Source of the DNA: an uncultured Mucilaginibacter sp.
GTDB lineage: Bacteria; Bacteroidota; Bacteroidia; Sphingobacteriales; Sphingobacteriaceae
Reading direction: 5' to 3'
Length of the DNA stretch: 10,191 nucleotides
NCBI GenBank assembly: GCA_946479225.1
Contig: CAMLFI010000057.1
Coordinates: 1-10,191 of the forward strand
The position numbers were made by a program, and so were the translations under genes. Below the pieces are notes generated by a model, which did not search any database, had not been told where the DNA came from, and saw nothing but the letters and a program-made list of their open reading frames with translations. Positions 1 to 9,265 of this stretch are shown here, in pieces. Positions within the stretch are counted from its first letter, which is position 1. Each line of letters opens with the position of its first letter.

Positions 1-492
1 TATGGTATAATTTAATCCGTTTATCGTTTTTAACTTTTGTTCAGCAAGCAATTTACTTACACCATAAGCTGTTACCGGGTTTGGCGCTGTTTCTTCATCA
101 ATTATGTCGGTAACATCATTTAAAGGCCCAATAGCCGCCAAACTGCTTACTAACACAAACTTCTTTACATCTACGCCCGAGTCAACCGCGGCTTTCGCCA
201 GATTGAAAGTATACTGTGCGTTTATGGTATTATATTCTTCTACGGTTCGTGCGCGGGTAACACCTGCAGCATGTATTATATAGTTGTATTTTTTTTCCTC
301 GATCTCCCTTTTCAGTGATTCCGGATCATTATAAGCCAGATCAGTGTATTGAACATCCAAATCTTTCAGATGACTTATGTTGCTGCTTTTTCTAACAGCG
401 GCAAACACTTCCAGATCATTCTTCAGCGCTTCCTTTATCAGGTGATAACCTACAAAGCCGCTTGCGCCGGTTATTAAAACCCTTTCTCTCAT
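1..492 (-). CDS. NAD(P)-dependent epimerase/dehydratase-family reductase (partial, C-terminus outside window); candidate 3-ketosphinganine reductase (CerR-like)
   Basis: The first 164 residues of an extended short-chain dehydrogenase with a Rossmann fold. The gene runs off the left edge, so the C-terminal substrate domain is not visible. Visible motifs are the nucleotide-binding TGASGFVG (residues 8-15), HAAG at 74-77 (the usual NxAG-type position), the catalytic serine region VSS at 115-117, and the catalytic pair YGVSK with Tyr143 and Lys147. The ATG at 492 overlaps the TGA stop of the upstream gene in an ATGA arrangement, which fixes the start and suggests translational coupling. Known: the bacterial ceramide pathway uses a reductase of this superfamily (Caulobacter CerR; a Bacteroides thetaiotaomicron homologue has reported 3-ketosphinganine reductase activity). 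Inferred: co-transcription with serine palmitoyltransferase makes reduction of 3-ketosphinganine, or of the N-acylated 3-keto intermediate, the likely role. Family membership is very secure. The substrate is less so, since the superfamily also acts on nucleotide sugars and other substrates. Confidence 0.85.
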   Translation of the reverse strand, partial: MRERVLITGASGFVGYHLIKEALKNDLEVFAAVRKSSNISHLKDLDVQYTDLAYNDPESLKREIEEKKYNYIIHAAGVTRARTVEEYNTINAQYTFNLAKAAVDSGVDVKKFVLVSSLAAIGPLNDVTDIIDEETAPNPVTAYGVSKLLAEQKLKTINGLNYTI

Positions 493-1607
493 ATCTGTTT
501 TTGATACAAGCGGTATGTTTTATAAGGATCGCCCTTAATAGCTATAATAGCTTCGTTTATCAGGGTGTTGTTTTCCAAAGTCCACCCGGCCTCTGCCCAT
601 TTCAAGCCTCTGGCAGTATAGTTTTTAATGATTGTTCCGTATAACACAGCCTCTATACCCATTTTACGATATCCATCAATAACACCTAAAGCGTAAATGC
701 GTAAGCTCTGTATTTTCTTTTTGCCGAACAATAACTTAAATATACCGGTAGGCAACAAACGCCCCCGTTTTATGGTTTTAAATATCTCGTTATAATTTAA
801 AAGAGCCAGGCCAAATGCCACTATCTTTCCGTCCTGCTCTGCAACCAAAGCAAAGTCGCCGTCTAATATTAACTTCAGGTCGTTAGCCAGGTAATCAAAC
901 TCTTCATCGGTTAATGGCACAAAGCCCGTGTTCTGGTCCCAGGCCGAATTGTAAACTTCGCGAAGCTTTTTTGTCTCCTCTTTAAAGTTTTTTACATCTA
1001 CTTTACGAATGACAATGTTATTGCGTTTTAAACGCTCCTGTAATGCATTGAGCAAACGTACTGACTTATCATCGTAATTATTTCCGTCCCAGTGCCAGGC
1101 TATCAGGTCAACGTCCTTCTCAAAACCCGCTTTATCTATCAAGTCGGCGTAGTAGGGGAAATTATAAGTCTGCATTAAAACAGGCGAGCTATCAAACCCT
1201 TTTACCAGCAGCCCACAGGGCTCGTTAGTTGAAAAATTTACCGGACCTAAAAAACGGCCGGTAACACCTTTATCTTTTAACCAGTCTGCCGCAACCTTAA
1301 ATAACAGATCGGCGGTTTCCTGATCGTTTATGCAATCAAAAAAACCAAAAAAACCATCATTGGCTTTATTATACTCGTTATGAGCATTGTTTAAGATGGC
1401 TGCAATTCTGCCGGTAACTTTCCCGTCCTGGTAAACCAGAAAACCCTGCAGCTTGTTATGTTTATGAAAAGGATGCTTGGTTAACAGGTCGCGCTGGGCA
1501 ATGAAAAGCTCTGGCACATAATAAGGGGCATCTTTATATAGGTCGTGCGGAAAGTCTATAAAAGCAGCAAGCTCTTTTTTTGAAACTACCGGAATTACTT
1601 TTTTCAT
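489..1607 (-). CDS. Tandem GNAT-fold acyltransferase-like protein; candidate bacterial ceramide (dihydroceramide) synthase
   Basis: A 372-residue soluble protein with no signal peptide or membrane segment. Two halves each resemble a GNAT acyl-CoA N-acyltransferase domain. In the N-terminal half (about 55-165) the strand GFLVYQDGKVTGRIAAILN is followed by a helix and GVTGRFLGPVNFSTNE. In the C-terminal half (about 250-370) FALVAEQDGKIVAFGLALL leads to ALGVIDGYRKMGIEA at 306-320, the position of the GNAT acyl-CoA-binding loop. That loop is degenerate: R314-x-x-G317 is present, but Glu319 stands where Gly or Ala is usual. ENNTLINEA follows at 345-353, as in many GNAT ends. The gene lies 86 bp after serine palmitoyltransferase and overlaps the next gene by 4 bp. 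Known: the Caulobacter ceramide synthase bCerS is a GNAT-superfamily protein unrelated to eukaryotic ceramide synthases, with reported homologues in Bacteroidota. Inferred: this protein N-acylates the sphingoid base. It is probably often annotated only as hypothetical or GNAT family. Function is moderately likely; the coding call is secure. Confidence 0.8.
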   Translation of the reverse strand: MKKVIPVVSKKELAAFIDFPHDLYKDAPYYVPELFIAQRDLLTKHPFHKHNKLQGFLVYQDGKVTGRIAAILNNAHNEYNKANDGFFGFFDCINDQETADLLFKVAADWLKDKGVTGRFLGPVNFSTNEPCGLLVKGFDSSPVLMQTYNFPYYADLIDKAGFEKDVDLIAWHWDGNNYDDKSVRLLNALQERLKRNNIVIRKVDVKNFKEETKKLREVYNSAWDQNTGFVPLTDEEFDYLANDLKLILDGDFALVAEQDGKIVAFGLALLNYNEIFKTIKRGRLLPTGIFKLLFGKKKIQSLRIYALGVIDGYRKMGIEAVLYGTIIKNYTARGLKWAEAGWTLENNTLINEAIIAIKGDPYKTYRLYQKQI

Positions 1608-1642
1608 TGGTGACGACTAGATATAAAATTGGTCTATATAAA

Positions 1643-1671
1643 ATGTGCGGCTACTTTTAATAGCCGCACAT
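1643..1671 (-). terminator. Intra-operon hairpin, possible weak terminator or attenuator
   Basis: A perfect 11-bp inverted repeat, ATGTGCGGCTA with TAGCCGCACAT, around a 7-base A/T loop, in the 86-bp gap between serine palmitoyltransferase and the downstream acyltransferase gene. Read on the minus strand it is followed by TTTATATAG, a short and interrupted T tract, so termination would be partial at best. On the plus strand no T tract follows. It could reduce expression of the second and third genes relative to the first, or be an mRNA processing or stabilising element. The hairpin is seen; its function is inferred. Confidence 0.6.
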
Positions 1672-1693
1672 CTGCAAAAAGTATCGTGAATAT

Positions 1694-2908
<1,215 letters not shown>

Positions 2909-2994
2909 TTAACCCTGCTTAAATTTTTTGTAAAAATACCACGAATAAGCTTATAACCTATTTTTAGTATGTAATTTTTTTTAACATCTAGTTC

Positions 2995-3005
2995 TGTTCT
3001 GAACA
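2995..3005. promoter_or_regulatory. 11-bp palindrome TGTTCTGAACA, possible operator
   Basis: A perfect inverted repeat (TGTTC, central T, GAACA), 90 bp upstream of the spt start and about 250 bp upstream of the efflux operon. It is one of the few non-A/T-only elements in the intergenic region. A related half-site, TGTTCA, occurs at 3095-3100. Size and symmetry suit a dimeric DNA-binding protein, but no regulator gene is nearby and chance occurrence is possible. Confidence 0.25.
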
Positions 3006-3017
3006 CGATGTATTTTC

Positions 3018-3058
3018 CCACTCGGCAAATTAATTAATTTTTTTATTTATTTGAGTGG
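3018..3058. repeat. Imperfect inverted repeat in the divergent intergenic region
   Basis: CCACTC at 3018-3023 pairs with GAGTGG at 3053-3058, and AAAT (3027-3030) with ATTT (3049-3052) extends the stem past a 3-base bulge. Inside it lies a 14-bp perfect A/T palindrome, AAATTAATTAATTT (3027-3040). The outer G/C arms make it more notable than A/T symmetry alone. It may be a hairpin in a leader RNA or a protein-binding site; which is unknown. Confidence 0.35.
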
Positions 3059-3256
3059 TCAATTTTCAATTTTTTTTAAAAAAGCACCCAAATGTGTTCA
3101 AAAGTCAACTGATTACGCTTGTAATGTATAAATTAGGTAAAATTATTTATATCACTTTTTCTGTAATTCCAAATCTCTCATCTTCGCAGTTCTTAATTAA
3201 TTAAACCCTATTTAAATTATACTCGTCCGGGTAAAGGGTTATTGTTATCTGCATTT

Positions 3257-4579
3257 ATGAAAAAGAAGTACTTCTTATTATTTATAATATACTGTTTTCC
3301 ATTAATATTGTTTGCCCAGGCACCTGTTGATAGCTTACCCGCTACGCTATCGCTAAAACAAAGTATAAGCTTTGCCCTGCGTAATCAACCCGCTATAAAG
3401 CAGGCCGCCATTGATAAACTGATAAACGAAAGGGATATTGACATTTCTTTATCATCATGGCTGCCGCAAATCAACTCTACCAATCAATATCAACATTATT
3501 TTAAAGGCGGGCCGGTTAATGCTGCCCAGGTGAACGCCGGCGGTACTGCCTTTCGCGAATTTTCGTCACTAGGTGCACAGGTTAATCAGACTATTTACAA
3601 TAACGAAGTTTTACAGGCTTCAAAAGCCTCTGGTTATTCCCGCTTATTGTATCGTCAAAACGAGGTCAGCGCACAAATAGATGTTGTTTCTGATGTAAGC
3701 AAAGCTTTTTTTGATGTATTGTTGTCTCAGAAGCGACTTAATATTATCAATGAGAATATTATACGACTTCAGCGCAGCCTAAAGGACGCAACCAGCCGTT
3801 ACCAGGCCGGTGTGGTTGATAAAACAGACTATAAGCAAGCTACCATCGCTTTAAACAATGAGTTAGCTGCCCGCAAGCAAACTACCGAGGCCATAAAGGC
3901 TAAGATGGCAACCTTAAAACAAATTATGGGTGTGCAAGCCGGTAAGGACTTTGCTTTAACATATGATTCGACACGCTATGAGCAAGAGGCCGTTGTTGAT
4001 ACTAATCAGGCTTTAAATTATAATAATCGTATTGAGTATCAGCTTTTGCAAACCCGGAAGAACCTGCAAAATGTAAACGTTAGCTATTATAAATATGGTT
4101 TTTTACCGTCACTTTCTGCCATTGGCGCTTATAATCTTCTGTTTTTAAATAATAGCCTTGCCAATTTGTACAGTAGGTCGTTTACCAATGCTTACGCTGG
4201 ACTTTCTTTAACTATACCTATATTTCAAGGCGGGCGCAGGTTGAAAAATTTAAGTAAGGCACGTTTACAGGTTGAACGTACTGATCTGGATATTGTAAAC
4301 CAGCAAAATGCCATAGGCACCGAGTATGTGCAGGCACTTGCCGCTTATAAAAGCAACTATACCAACTGGCAAACGCTTAAAGAGAACGTAGCACTTGCAA
4401 CCGACGTTTATAATGTGGTGAGCTTACAATATCGCGAAGGAATTAAAACATATCTGGATGTGATAGTAGCGCAAGCTGACCTGCGAACTTCGCAGCTGAA
4501 TTACTACAATGCATTGTTTCAGGTGCTTGCAAGCAAAATAGATCTGCAAAGGGCGTCGGGTACGTTGCCTGTTGAATAA
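3257..4579 (+). CDS. TolC-family outer-membrane factor of an RND efflux system
   Basis: The outer-membrane channel of a tripartite efflux pump, 440 residues. Residues 1-20 form a signal peptide (charged MKKK, hydrophobic core, cleavage near FAQA). Two OEP repeats follow, roughly 30-230 and 250-435, each predicted to be mainly coiled helix with a short beta-hairpin. The second carries the family hallmark GLSLTIPIFQGGRR at 315-328, the strand entering the membrane barrel. Near the end, QYREGIKTYLDVIVAQ (391-406) matches the typical second-repeat helix. I chose ATG 3257 over an in-frame TTG at 3242, because the TTG would add five residues (MLSAF) ahead of a canonical MKKK signal peptide. The length is normal for the family. 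It is the first gene of a three-gene operon, 35 bp ahead of the adaptor gene. The absence of a signal-peptide cysteine makes it a non-lipidated member, unlike OprM-type proteins. Confidence 0.92.
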   Translation: MKKKYFLLFIIYCFPLILFAQAPVDSLPATLSLKQSISFALRNQPAIKQAAIDKLINERDIDISLSSWLPQINSTNQYQHYFKGGPVNAAQVNAGGTAFREFSSLGAQVNQTIYNNEVLQASKASGYSRLLYRQNEVSAQIDVVSDVSKAFFDVLLSQKRLNIINENIIRLQRSLKDATSRYQAGVVDKTDYKQATIALNNELAARKQTTEAIKAKMATLKQIMGVQAGKDFALTYDSTRYEQEAVVDTNQALNYNNRIEYQLLQTRKNLQNVNVSYYKYGFLPSLSAIGAYNLLFLNNSLANLYSRSFTNAYAGLSLTIPIFQGGRRLKNLSKARLQVERTDLDIVNQQNAIGTEYVQALAAYKSNYTNWQTLKENVALATDVYNVVSLQYREGIKTYLDVIVAQADLRTSQLNYYNALFQVLASKIDLQRASGTLPVE

Positions 4580-4614
4580 TATTAATTTAATACTTGTCTC
4601 TATAAAAAATACCA

Positions 4615-5751
4615 ATGAAAAAATATAACTCCCTATTGTTTACGGCGATTATCGCTTTGGCGCTTACATCCTGTAAAGATCAGCAGGCAGCACAGAATGC
4701 CGCTCCTCCGCCCATCCCCGTGTTAGTGGCAGAAGCGCAAAATGCTGACGCTGTATATTACGATCAGTATCAGGGTACGGTGGTGTCAGTAAACAATGTT
4801 GAGCTACGCAGCGCCGTAACCGGTTTTATTACCGGAATATTTTTTAAGGAAGGGGACATAGTGCAGAAAGGCAAAACGCTTTATGAGATAGACCGACGTA
4901 AATATCAGGCCGCCTACGCACAGGCCAATGCACAATTAATTAGTGCGGAAGCTAACCTCGCCAAGGCACAGAAAGACATCGACAGGTATACTATGTTGTT
5001 GAAAAATGACGCTGTTGCCCGCCAAACGGTTGATCAAGCCACGGCTACTTACGAAATGAACAAAAGCCAGGTAGAGGTAGCCAAAGCGATGATTGCAAGC
5101 GCGAAGACAGATCTTTCCTATTCCTTGATTACAGCGCCGGTTACGGGGCGCATAGGCATCTCTCAGGTAAGGTTAGGTTCGCAGGTATCACCGGGTACAA
5201 CATTACTTAACACGGTTTCAAGCGAAAATCCAATTGCGGTTGATGTAGTGGTGAACGAGCAGGATATAAACAGGTTTTATGACCTTCAGCGTAAGGTTAC
5301 TGATACTACTTTTCGGCTTCAGTTATCAGACGGTACAGAGTACAATAAAACCGGAAAGATATTGGCGATTGACAGGGGGGTGAATAACCTGACAGGTACA
5401 ATAAAGGTACGTGTAGAGTTTTCCAATCCGGATGGGCGGTTGAAAGATGGTATGAGCTGTGTTTTAAAAGTGTTGAATAACCAGTCAGGCAATCGTCTGC
5501 AAATTCCTTATAAAGCTGTATCTGAGCAAATGGGCGAGTTTTTTGTGTTTGTATCGCAAGACACCATAGGCAAGCAGCAAAAAGTTACTCTGGGTCCGCG
5601 TATTGGAAGCAATATAGTAGTGATGGATGGGCTAAAGCAGGGAGATAAAGTAGTAACCGATGGATTTCAGAAACTGCGTGATGGCGGTAAAATAACATTA
5701 GGCGATGCCCCGCAAGCGGCAGCAGCAGGGCAGAAACCTCAGGCAAAATAA
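4615..5751 (+). CDS. RND efflux periplasmic adaptor subunit (membrane fusion protein, lipoprotein)
   Basis: The adaptor linking the inner-membrane pump to the outer-membrane channel, 378 residues. A lipoprotein signal ends in LTSC, with the lipidated cysteine at residue 20, so it is anchored to a membrane by lipid like AcrA and MexA. The domain order is standard. The first lipoyl half-motif is about 63-93 (RSAVTGFITGIFFKEGD). A helical hairpin follows at about 96-168, with alanine- and lysine-rich heptads. The second lipoyl half is about 170-200 (LITAPVTGRIGISQVRLGSQ), the beta-barrel about 205-288, and the membrane-proximal domain about 295-362. The tail after 365 is low-complexity A/Q/P/K. 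The gene lies between the channel gene (35-bp gap) and the pump gene (28-bp gap). The substrate cannot be predicted from sequence alone. Confidence 0.94.
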   Translation: MKKYNSLLFTAIIALALTSCKDQQAAQNAAPPPIPVLVAEAQNADAVYYDQYQGTVVSVNNVELRSAVTGFITGIFFKEGDIVQKGKTLYEIDRRKYQAAYAQANAQLISAEANLAKAQKDIDRYTMLLKNDAVARQTVDQATATYEMNKSQVEVAKAMIASAKTDLSYSLITAPVTGRIGISQVRLGSQVSPGTTLLNTVSSENPIAVDVVVNEQDINRFYDLQRKVTDTTFRLQLSDGTEYNKTGKILAIDRGVNNLTGTIKVRVEFSNPDGRLKDGMSCVLKVLNNQSGNRLQIPYKAVSEQMGEFFVFVSQDTIGKQQKVTLGPRIGSNIVVMDGLKQGDKVVTDGFQKLRDGGKITLGDAPQAAAAGQKPQAK

Positions 5752-5779
5752 CAGGGCGCAGACGATATTATAATATAGA

Positions 5780-8700
5780 ATGATAGCAGAAACCTTTATC
5801 CGACGGCCGGTTACGGCCATCGTAATATCATTAGTGATAGTTATTGTGGGAGTATTGGCCATTGGCACTTTAGCCGTGGGGCAATATCCCGACATAACAC
5901 CCCCAACTGTACAAATAACGGGTAACTATGTAGGTGCAGATGCGCAAACTGTTGAACAAACGGTGGCAACCCCGGTAGAGATACAGGTAAACGGTACACC
6001 AGGCATGACCTACCTGCAAAGTAACAGCACCAATAACGGCGCCATGAGCATGACCGTTAACTTTGAGCTGGGCACAGATATTAATATAGCGGCTTTAGAT
6101 GTTCAAAATAGGGTAGGGATAGCAACACCCTCCTTACCGCAAGAAGTACAGCGCCTTGGTCTAACAGTGCGAAAACGTAACCCAAGTATTTTAATGCTTG
6201 TGGCCATGTACTCGCCTAAAGGCACGCATAACGTAACGTTTACAGATAATTACGCCAATATTTTTGTTCGCGACGCGCTGTTACGTACCAAGGGGGTGGG
6301 CGATGTTTTTAGTCGTGCAGATGATTTCAGTATGCGTATTTGGTTAAAACCTGATAAGCTAGCTGCGTTAGGTATGACGGCGTCTGACATAACCCAGGCT
6401 TTACAGGAGCAAAATGCACAGGTAGCCGCCGGAACGGTGGGCGCAACGCCACAGCAAAAGGGTCAAACGTTTGAATACAGTGTGCTCGTAAGAGGGCGTT
6501 TGTCAAAAATATCAGAGTTTGAAAATATAGTGGTACGCACCCAGCCTAATAATGGCGCCTTAGTTCATTTAAAGGATGTGGCACGCATAGAGTTGGGTAA
6601 GTTCAATTATGCAGGTAACTCTTATGTTGATGGCAAGCGGGCGTCATACCTATTGGTTTACCAGGCCCCTAATAGCAACGCACTTGAAACTGCCGAGAAT
6701 GTATACGCCACCATGGAGCAAATGAAAAAAACGTTCCCTAATGACGTGGCCTATATGGTGCCCTTTGAAGCAGTGACTGTAATAAAGGTATCAGTGCATG
6801 AAGTTGTTGAAACGCTGCTGATAGCATTGGTACTGGTAATTATAGTTGTTTATCTCTTCCTGCAAAGCTGGCGTACCACGCTTATTCCGGTGTTAGCTAT
6901 CCCGGTATCCATTATTGGCACATTCATTTTCTTTATACCGTTGCACTTTACCATAAATACGCTTACGCTATTTGGTTTCGTATTAGCAATTGGTATTGTG
7001 GTTGATGATGCCATCGTGGTTGTGGAGGCTGTGCAGCATTACATGGACGAGAAAAACATGTCGCCGGTTGATGCTACACGACAGGCGATGAAAGATATCT
7101 CAGCACCGGTTATAGCTATAGCACTCATATTGGCAGCGGTATTTGTTCCGGTGGGCTTTATACCGGGTATAGTGGGCAGGTTGTACCAGCAGTTTGCAAT
7201 AACGATAGCTATATCGGTAATGATATCGGCATTTGTTGCCCTATCATTAACGCCCGCACTATGTATTCTGATACTTAAGCCGCATAAGATCGATAATAAG
7301 TCAAGGGGCCTGGATAAGTTCTTTTATAAGTTTAATACCTGGTTTGAGCGTATTACCGGTAAATATCGCAATGGCGTGCACCGCGGAATTAAAAATTCCC
7401 GGTTTGTTGTTATCATTTTGATCTGTATCATAGTGGGTACGGTGTTCCTTTTCATGAAAAAGTCAACCGGATTTATCCCGGTAGAAGACGAAGGCCGTAT
7501 CTATGTTACTTATGATTTGCCTGAAGCATCATCCACTGAAAGAACAGTAGCAGTTTTGAATGATGTAATGAAAACCCTTGATAGCATCCCCGAGATTGGT
7601 CACTTTGCTGCCTTAGGGGGATTGAACGTTGTGAACTTTGCCACAAAATCAAGCAGCGCCACCGTGTTCGTTCAACTTAAACCTTGGGACGAAAGGGAGC
7701 GTACATCCTTGGAACTGGTTGGTGTTATTCAACAGAAATTAGCCAGATATAAAGAAGCCAACGTGACTGTTATTCCTCCACCGGCCATTCCGGGTTTGGG
7801 TAATAGCTCAGGTTTTGCCTTTATGCTGGAGGAAAAAGAAGCCGGGGGCGATATAACCAATTTTCAAACCGTGCTTAATAATTTTGTTGCCGAGGTTAAT
7901 AAACGCCCCGAGATAGCTAAGGCGTATAGTTTCTTCACCGCACGCACACCAGCTTATCAACTAACTATTGACCGCGAAAAAGCTAAACGCCTTGGCGTGC
8001 AGATCAGCGATATTAATAACGCTTTACAGGTTTACATGGGAAGCTCCTATATAAATGACCTCACCTTATATGGGCGTACTTTCAGAGTATTGGCGCAGGC
8101 CGATACCAACTACCGTACAAGTATTAACAATATAGGGCAGTATTTTGTACGTAACCAGGCCGGTAACATGGTACCCTTAAGTACGGTTACGAGTTATAAA
8201 ATGATAGAAAACGCGCCATTAATAACGCACTTCAACCTTTTCAGAGCTGCAGAGATCGACGGTACAGCAAAACCGGGTTACAGTAGCGGCGATGCTTTAA
8301 AGGCTTTAGAAGAAGTGGCCGCTCAAAACCTGCCGCAAGGTTACGGTTATGAATTTACGGGTTTAAGCCGCGAGGAAAAGCTTTCCGGTTCAAAAACCGT
8401 GTATATTTTCATGCTGTCAGTAGGGTTTGTATTCTTGTTCCTGGCTGCTTTGTACGAGAGCTGGTCTGTACCGTTCTCTGTATTATTGGCGGTGCCACTT
8501 GGTGCGTTGGGGGCAATATTGTTTCTTACTTTTAACAAAGGGCTAGACAACAATGTGTACGCGCAAATCGGCTTGATAACGTTAATAGGCCTTGCGGCCA
8601 AAAACGCCATATTAATAGTAGAGTTCGCGAAGGAGCGTGTGGATAGGGGCATGGAACTGGAAAAATCAATATTGGAAGCAGTAAGATTACGCTTGCGACC

Positions 8701-8950
8701 CATTATTATGACATCCCTCGCGTTTATTTTGGGTGTAATGCCGCTGCTGTTTGCGTCGGGAGCAGGGGCTATTGCACGTAAAACAATTGGATTTACTGTA
8801 TTTGGCGGTATGCTTGCAGCAACCTTGCTGGCTATCTTTATAGTGCCGGTACTGTTTTTCTTGATAACACGTCTGGCCTACGGCAAGGAAAAGTTGGCCG
8901 AACTGCAAAGAAATTATAAACCAGATCCTGACCACGACCCGCAGACTTAA
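5780..8950 (+). CDS. HAE1-type RND multidrug efflux transporter, inner-membrane pump (AcrB/MexB-like)
   Basis: A proton-driven trimeric exporter of 1056 residues, close to the 1049 of E. coli AcrB. TM1 is about 10-34. Two large periplasmic loops (about 35-340 and 562-870) form the porter and docking domains. TM2-6 lie in about 342-500, TM7 at about 541-560 and TM8-12 in about 872-1032. The proton-relay residues are all present: D409 and D410 in GIVVDDAIVVVE (AcrB D407/D408), K941 in GLAAKNAILIVEF (AcrB K940), and the conserved RLRPIIMTSLAFILGVMPL segment at 971-989 containing the relay arginine. The N-terminal IRRPV and the loop GNSSGFAFMLEE (674-685) are also typical of HAE1 pumps. Hydrophobic amphiphilic compounds are the expected substrate class; the actual substrate is unknown. 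It is the last gene of the operon, followed 14 bp later by a strong terminator. The reading frame is intact. Confidence 0.96.
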   Translation: MIAETFIRRPVTAIVISLVIVIVGVLAIGTLAVGQYPDITPPTVQITGNYVGADAQTVEQTVATPVEIQVNGTPGMTYLQSNSTNNGAMSMTVNFELGTDINIAALDVQNRVGIATPSLPQEVQRLGLTVRKRNPSILMLVAMYSPKGTHNVTFTDNYANIFVRDALLRTKGVGDVFSRADDFSMRIWLKPDKLAALGMTASDITQALQEQNAQVAAGTVGATPQQKGQTFEYSVLVRGRLSKISEFENIVVRTQPNNGALVHLKDVARIELGKFNYAGNSYVDGKRASYLLVYQAPNSNALETAENVYATMEQMKKTFPNDVAYMVPFEAVTVIKVSVHEVVETLLIALVLVIIVVYLFLQSWRTTLIPVLAIPVSIIGTFIFFIPLHFTINTLTLFGFVLAIGIVVDDAIVVVEAVQHYMDEKNMSPVDATRQAMKDISAPVIAIALILAAVFVPVGFIPGIVGRLYQQFAITIAISVMISAFVALSLTPALCILILKPHKIDNKSRGLDKFFYKFNTWFERITGKYRNGVHRGIKNSRFVVIILICIIVGTVFLFMKKSTGFIPVEDEGRIYVTYDLPEASSTERTVAVLNDVMKTLDSIPEIGHFAALGGLNVVNFATKSSSATVFVQLKPWDERERTSLELVGVIQQKLARYKEANVTVIPPPAIPGLGNSSGFAFMLEEKEAGGDITNFQTVLNNFVAEVNKRPEIAKAYSFFTARTPAYQLTIDREKAKRLGVQISDINNALQVYMGSSYINDLTLYGRTFRVLAQADTNYRTSINNIGQYFVRNQAGNMVPLSTVTSYKMIENAPLITHFNLFRAAEIDGTAKPGYSSGDALKALEEVAAQNLPQGYGYEFTGLSREEKLSGSKTVYIFMLSVGFVFLFLAALYESWSVPFSVLLAVPLGALGAILFLTFNKGLDNNVYAQIGLITLIGLAAKNAILIVEFAKERVDRGMELEKSILEAVRLRLRPIIMTSLAFILGVMPLLFASGAGAIARKTIGFTVFGGMLAATLLAIFIVPVLFFLITRLAYGKEKLAELQRNYKPDPDHDPQT

Positions 8951-8964
8951 TAGGATATTAGTAT

Positions 8965-9000
8965 AAAAAAGGCCTTCAATTGATATTGAAGGCCTTTTTT
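8965..9000 (+). terminator. Strong intrinsic terminator of the efflux operon
   Basis: A perfect 16-bp inverted repeat: six A then GGCCTTCAAT at 8965-8980, a TGAT loop at 8981-8984, and the complementary arm at 8985-9000 ending in TTTTTT and followed by GTTTT. It starts 14 bp after the pump stop codon. Because the 5' arm begins with an A tract it would also read as a terminator on the opposite strand, though no opposing gene ends here. Confidence 0.93.
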
Positions 9001-9265
9001 GTTTTATAAAGCCGAGTTTACCATACAAAATGCACTAAAAACAAGGCACTTTTTATCTATGATTGATAGTCGTAGGTTATTTGTTTAAACATATTTAATC
9101 GTGAAACTAATAGGCATGAATATCAGCGTTTAAACCACATGTTTGGCTATAAAATTGAATGGTTGAAGCGACCTTAAACGTTACATAGCGCTGTTTTTCA
9201 GGATATGTGGCAGAGTATTTGAAATGGAAGCAGTATTAATATTTACTTAAATAACAGACACAACA
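9001..9265 (+). other. Upstream region of the small outer-membrane protein gene
   Basis: About 265 bp without a credible ORF. As terminators lie on both sides of the following gene, its promoter must be here. I find no full TTG / TAnnTTTG pair. The closest -7-like octamer is CATGTTTG at 9138-9145 (one mismatch), which has no convincing -33 partner. The region contains two copies of the palindrome GTTTAAAC, listed separately. Confidence 0.6.
9083..9135. repeat. Two GTTTAAAC palindromes 45 bp apart
   Basis: GTTTAAAC occurs at 9083-9090 (within the 10-bp palindrome TGTTTAAACA, 9082-9091) and again at 9128-9135, centre to centre 45 bp. They lie 131-183 bp upstream of the outer-membrane protein start. 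Paired identical palindromes can mark operator sites, but the element is short and A/T-rich, so chance is a real alternative. Confidence 0.3.

Noticed and set aside
462..644. Plus-strand ORF of 60 codons
   Set aside because: Lies antisense across the reductase start and the acyltransferase-like gene end; no family resemblance, best seen as a shadow of the real minus-strand frames.
3242..3256. TTG start five codons upstream for the TolC-like protein
   Set aside because: It would place MLSAF before a canonical MKKK signal peptide; ATG at 3257 is the simpler start.
3101..3256. Sigma-A type promoter (TTG / TAnnTTTG) for the efflux operon
   Set aside because: Only degenerate octamers such as TACGCTTG near 3114 were found, without a correctly spaced -33 element; not strong enough to annotate.
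4424..4615. Minus-strand ORF across the end of the TolC-like gene
   Set aside because: Antisense shadow of strongly supported genes; composition is not protein-like.
5698..5895. Minus-strand ORF of 65 codons across the adaptor/pump junction
   Set aside because: Antisense to the adaptor tail and the pump N-terminus; low-complexity, threonine/isoleucine-rich translation typical of shadows.
8347..9028. Two overlapping minus-strand ORFs (118 and 113 codons) antisense to the pump C-terminus
   Set aside because: The opposite strand encodes conserved TM8-TM12 with the relay lysine; the ORFs overlap each other and one passes through the terminator hairpin, so neither is credible.
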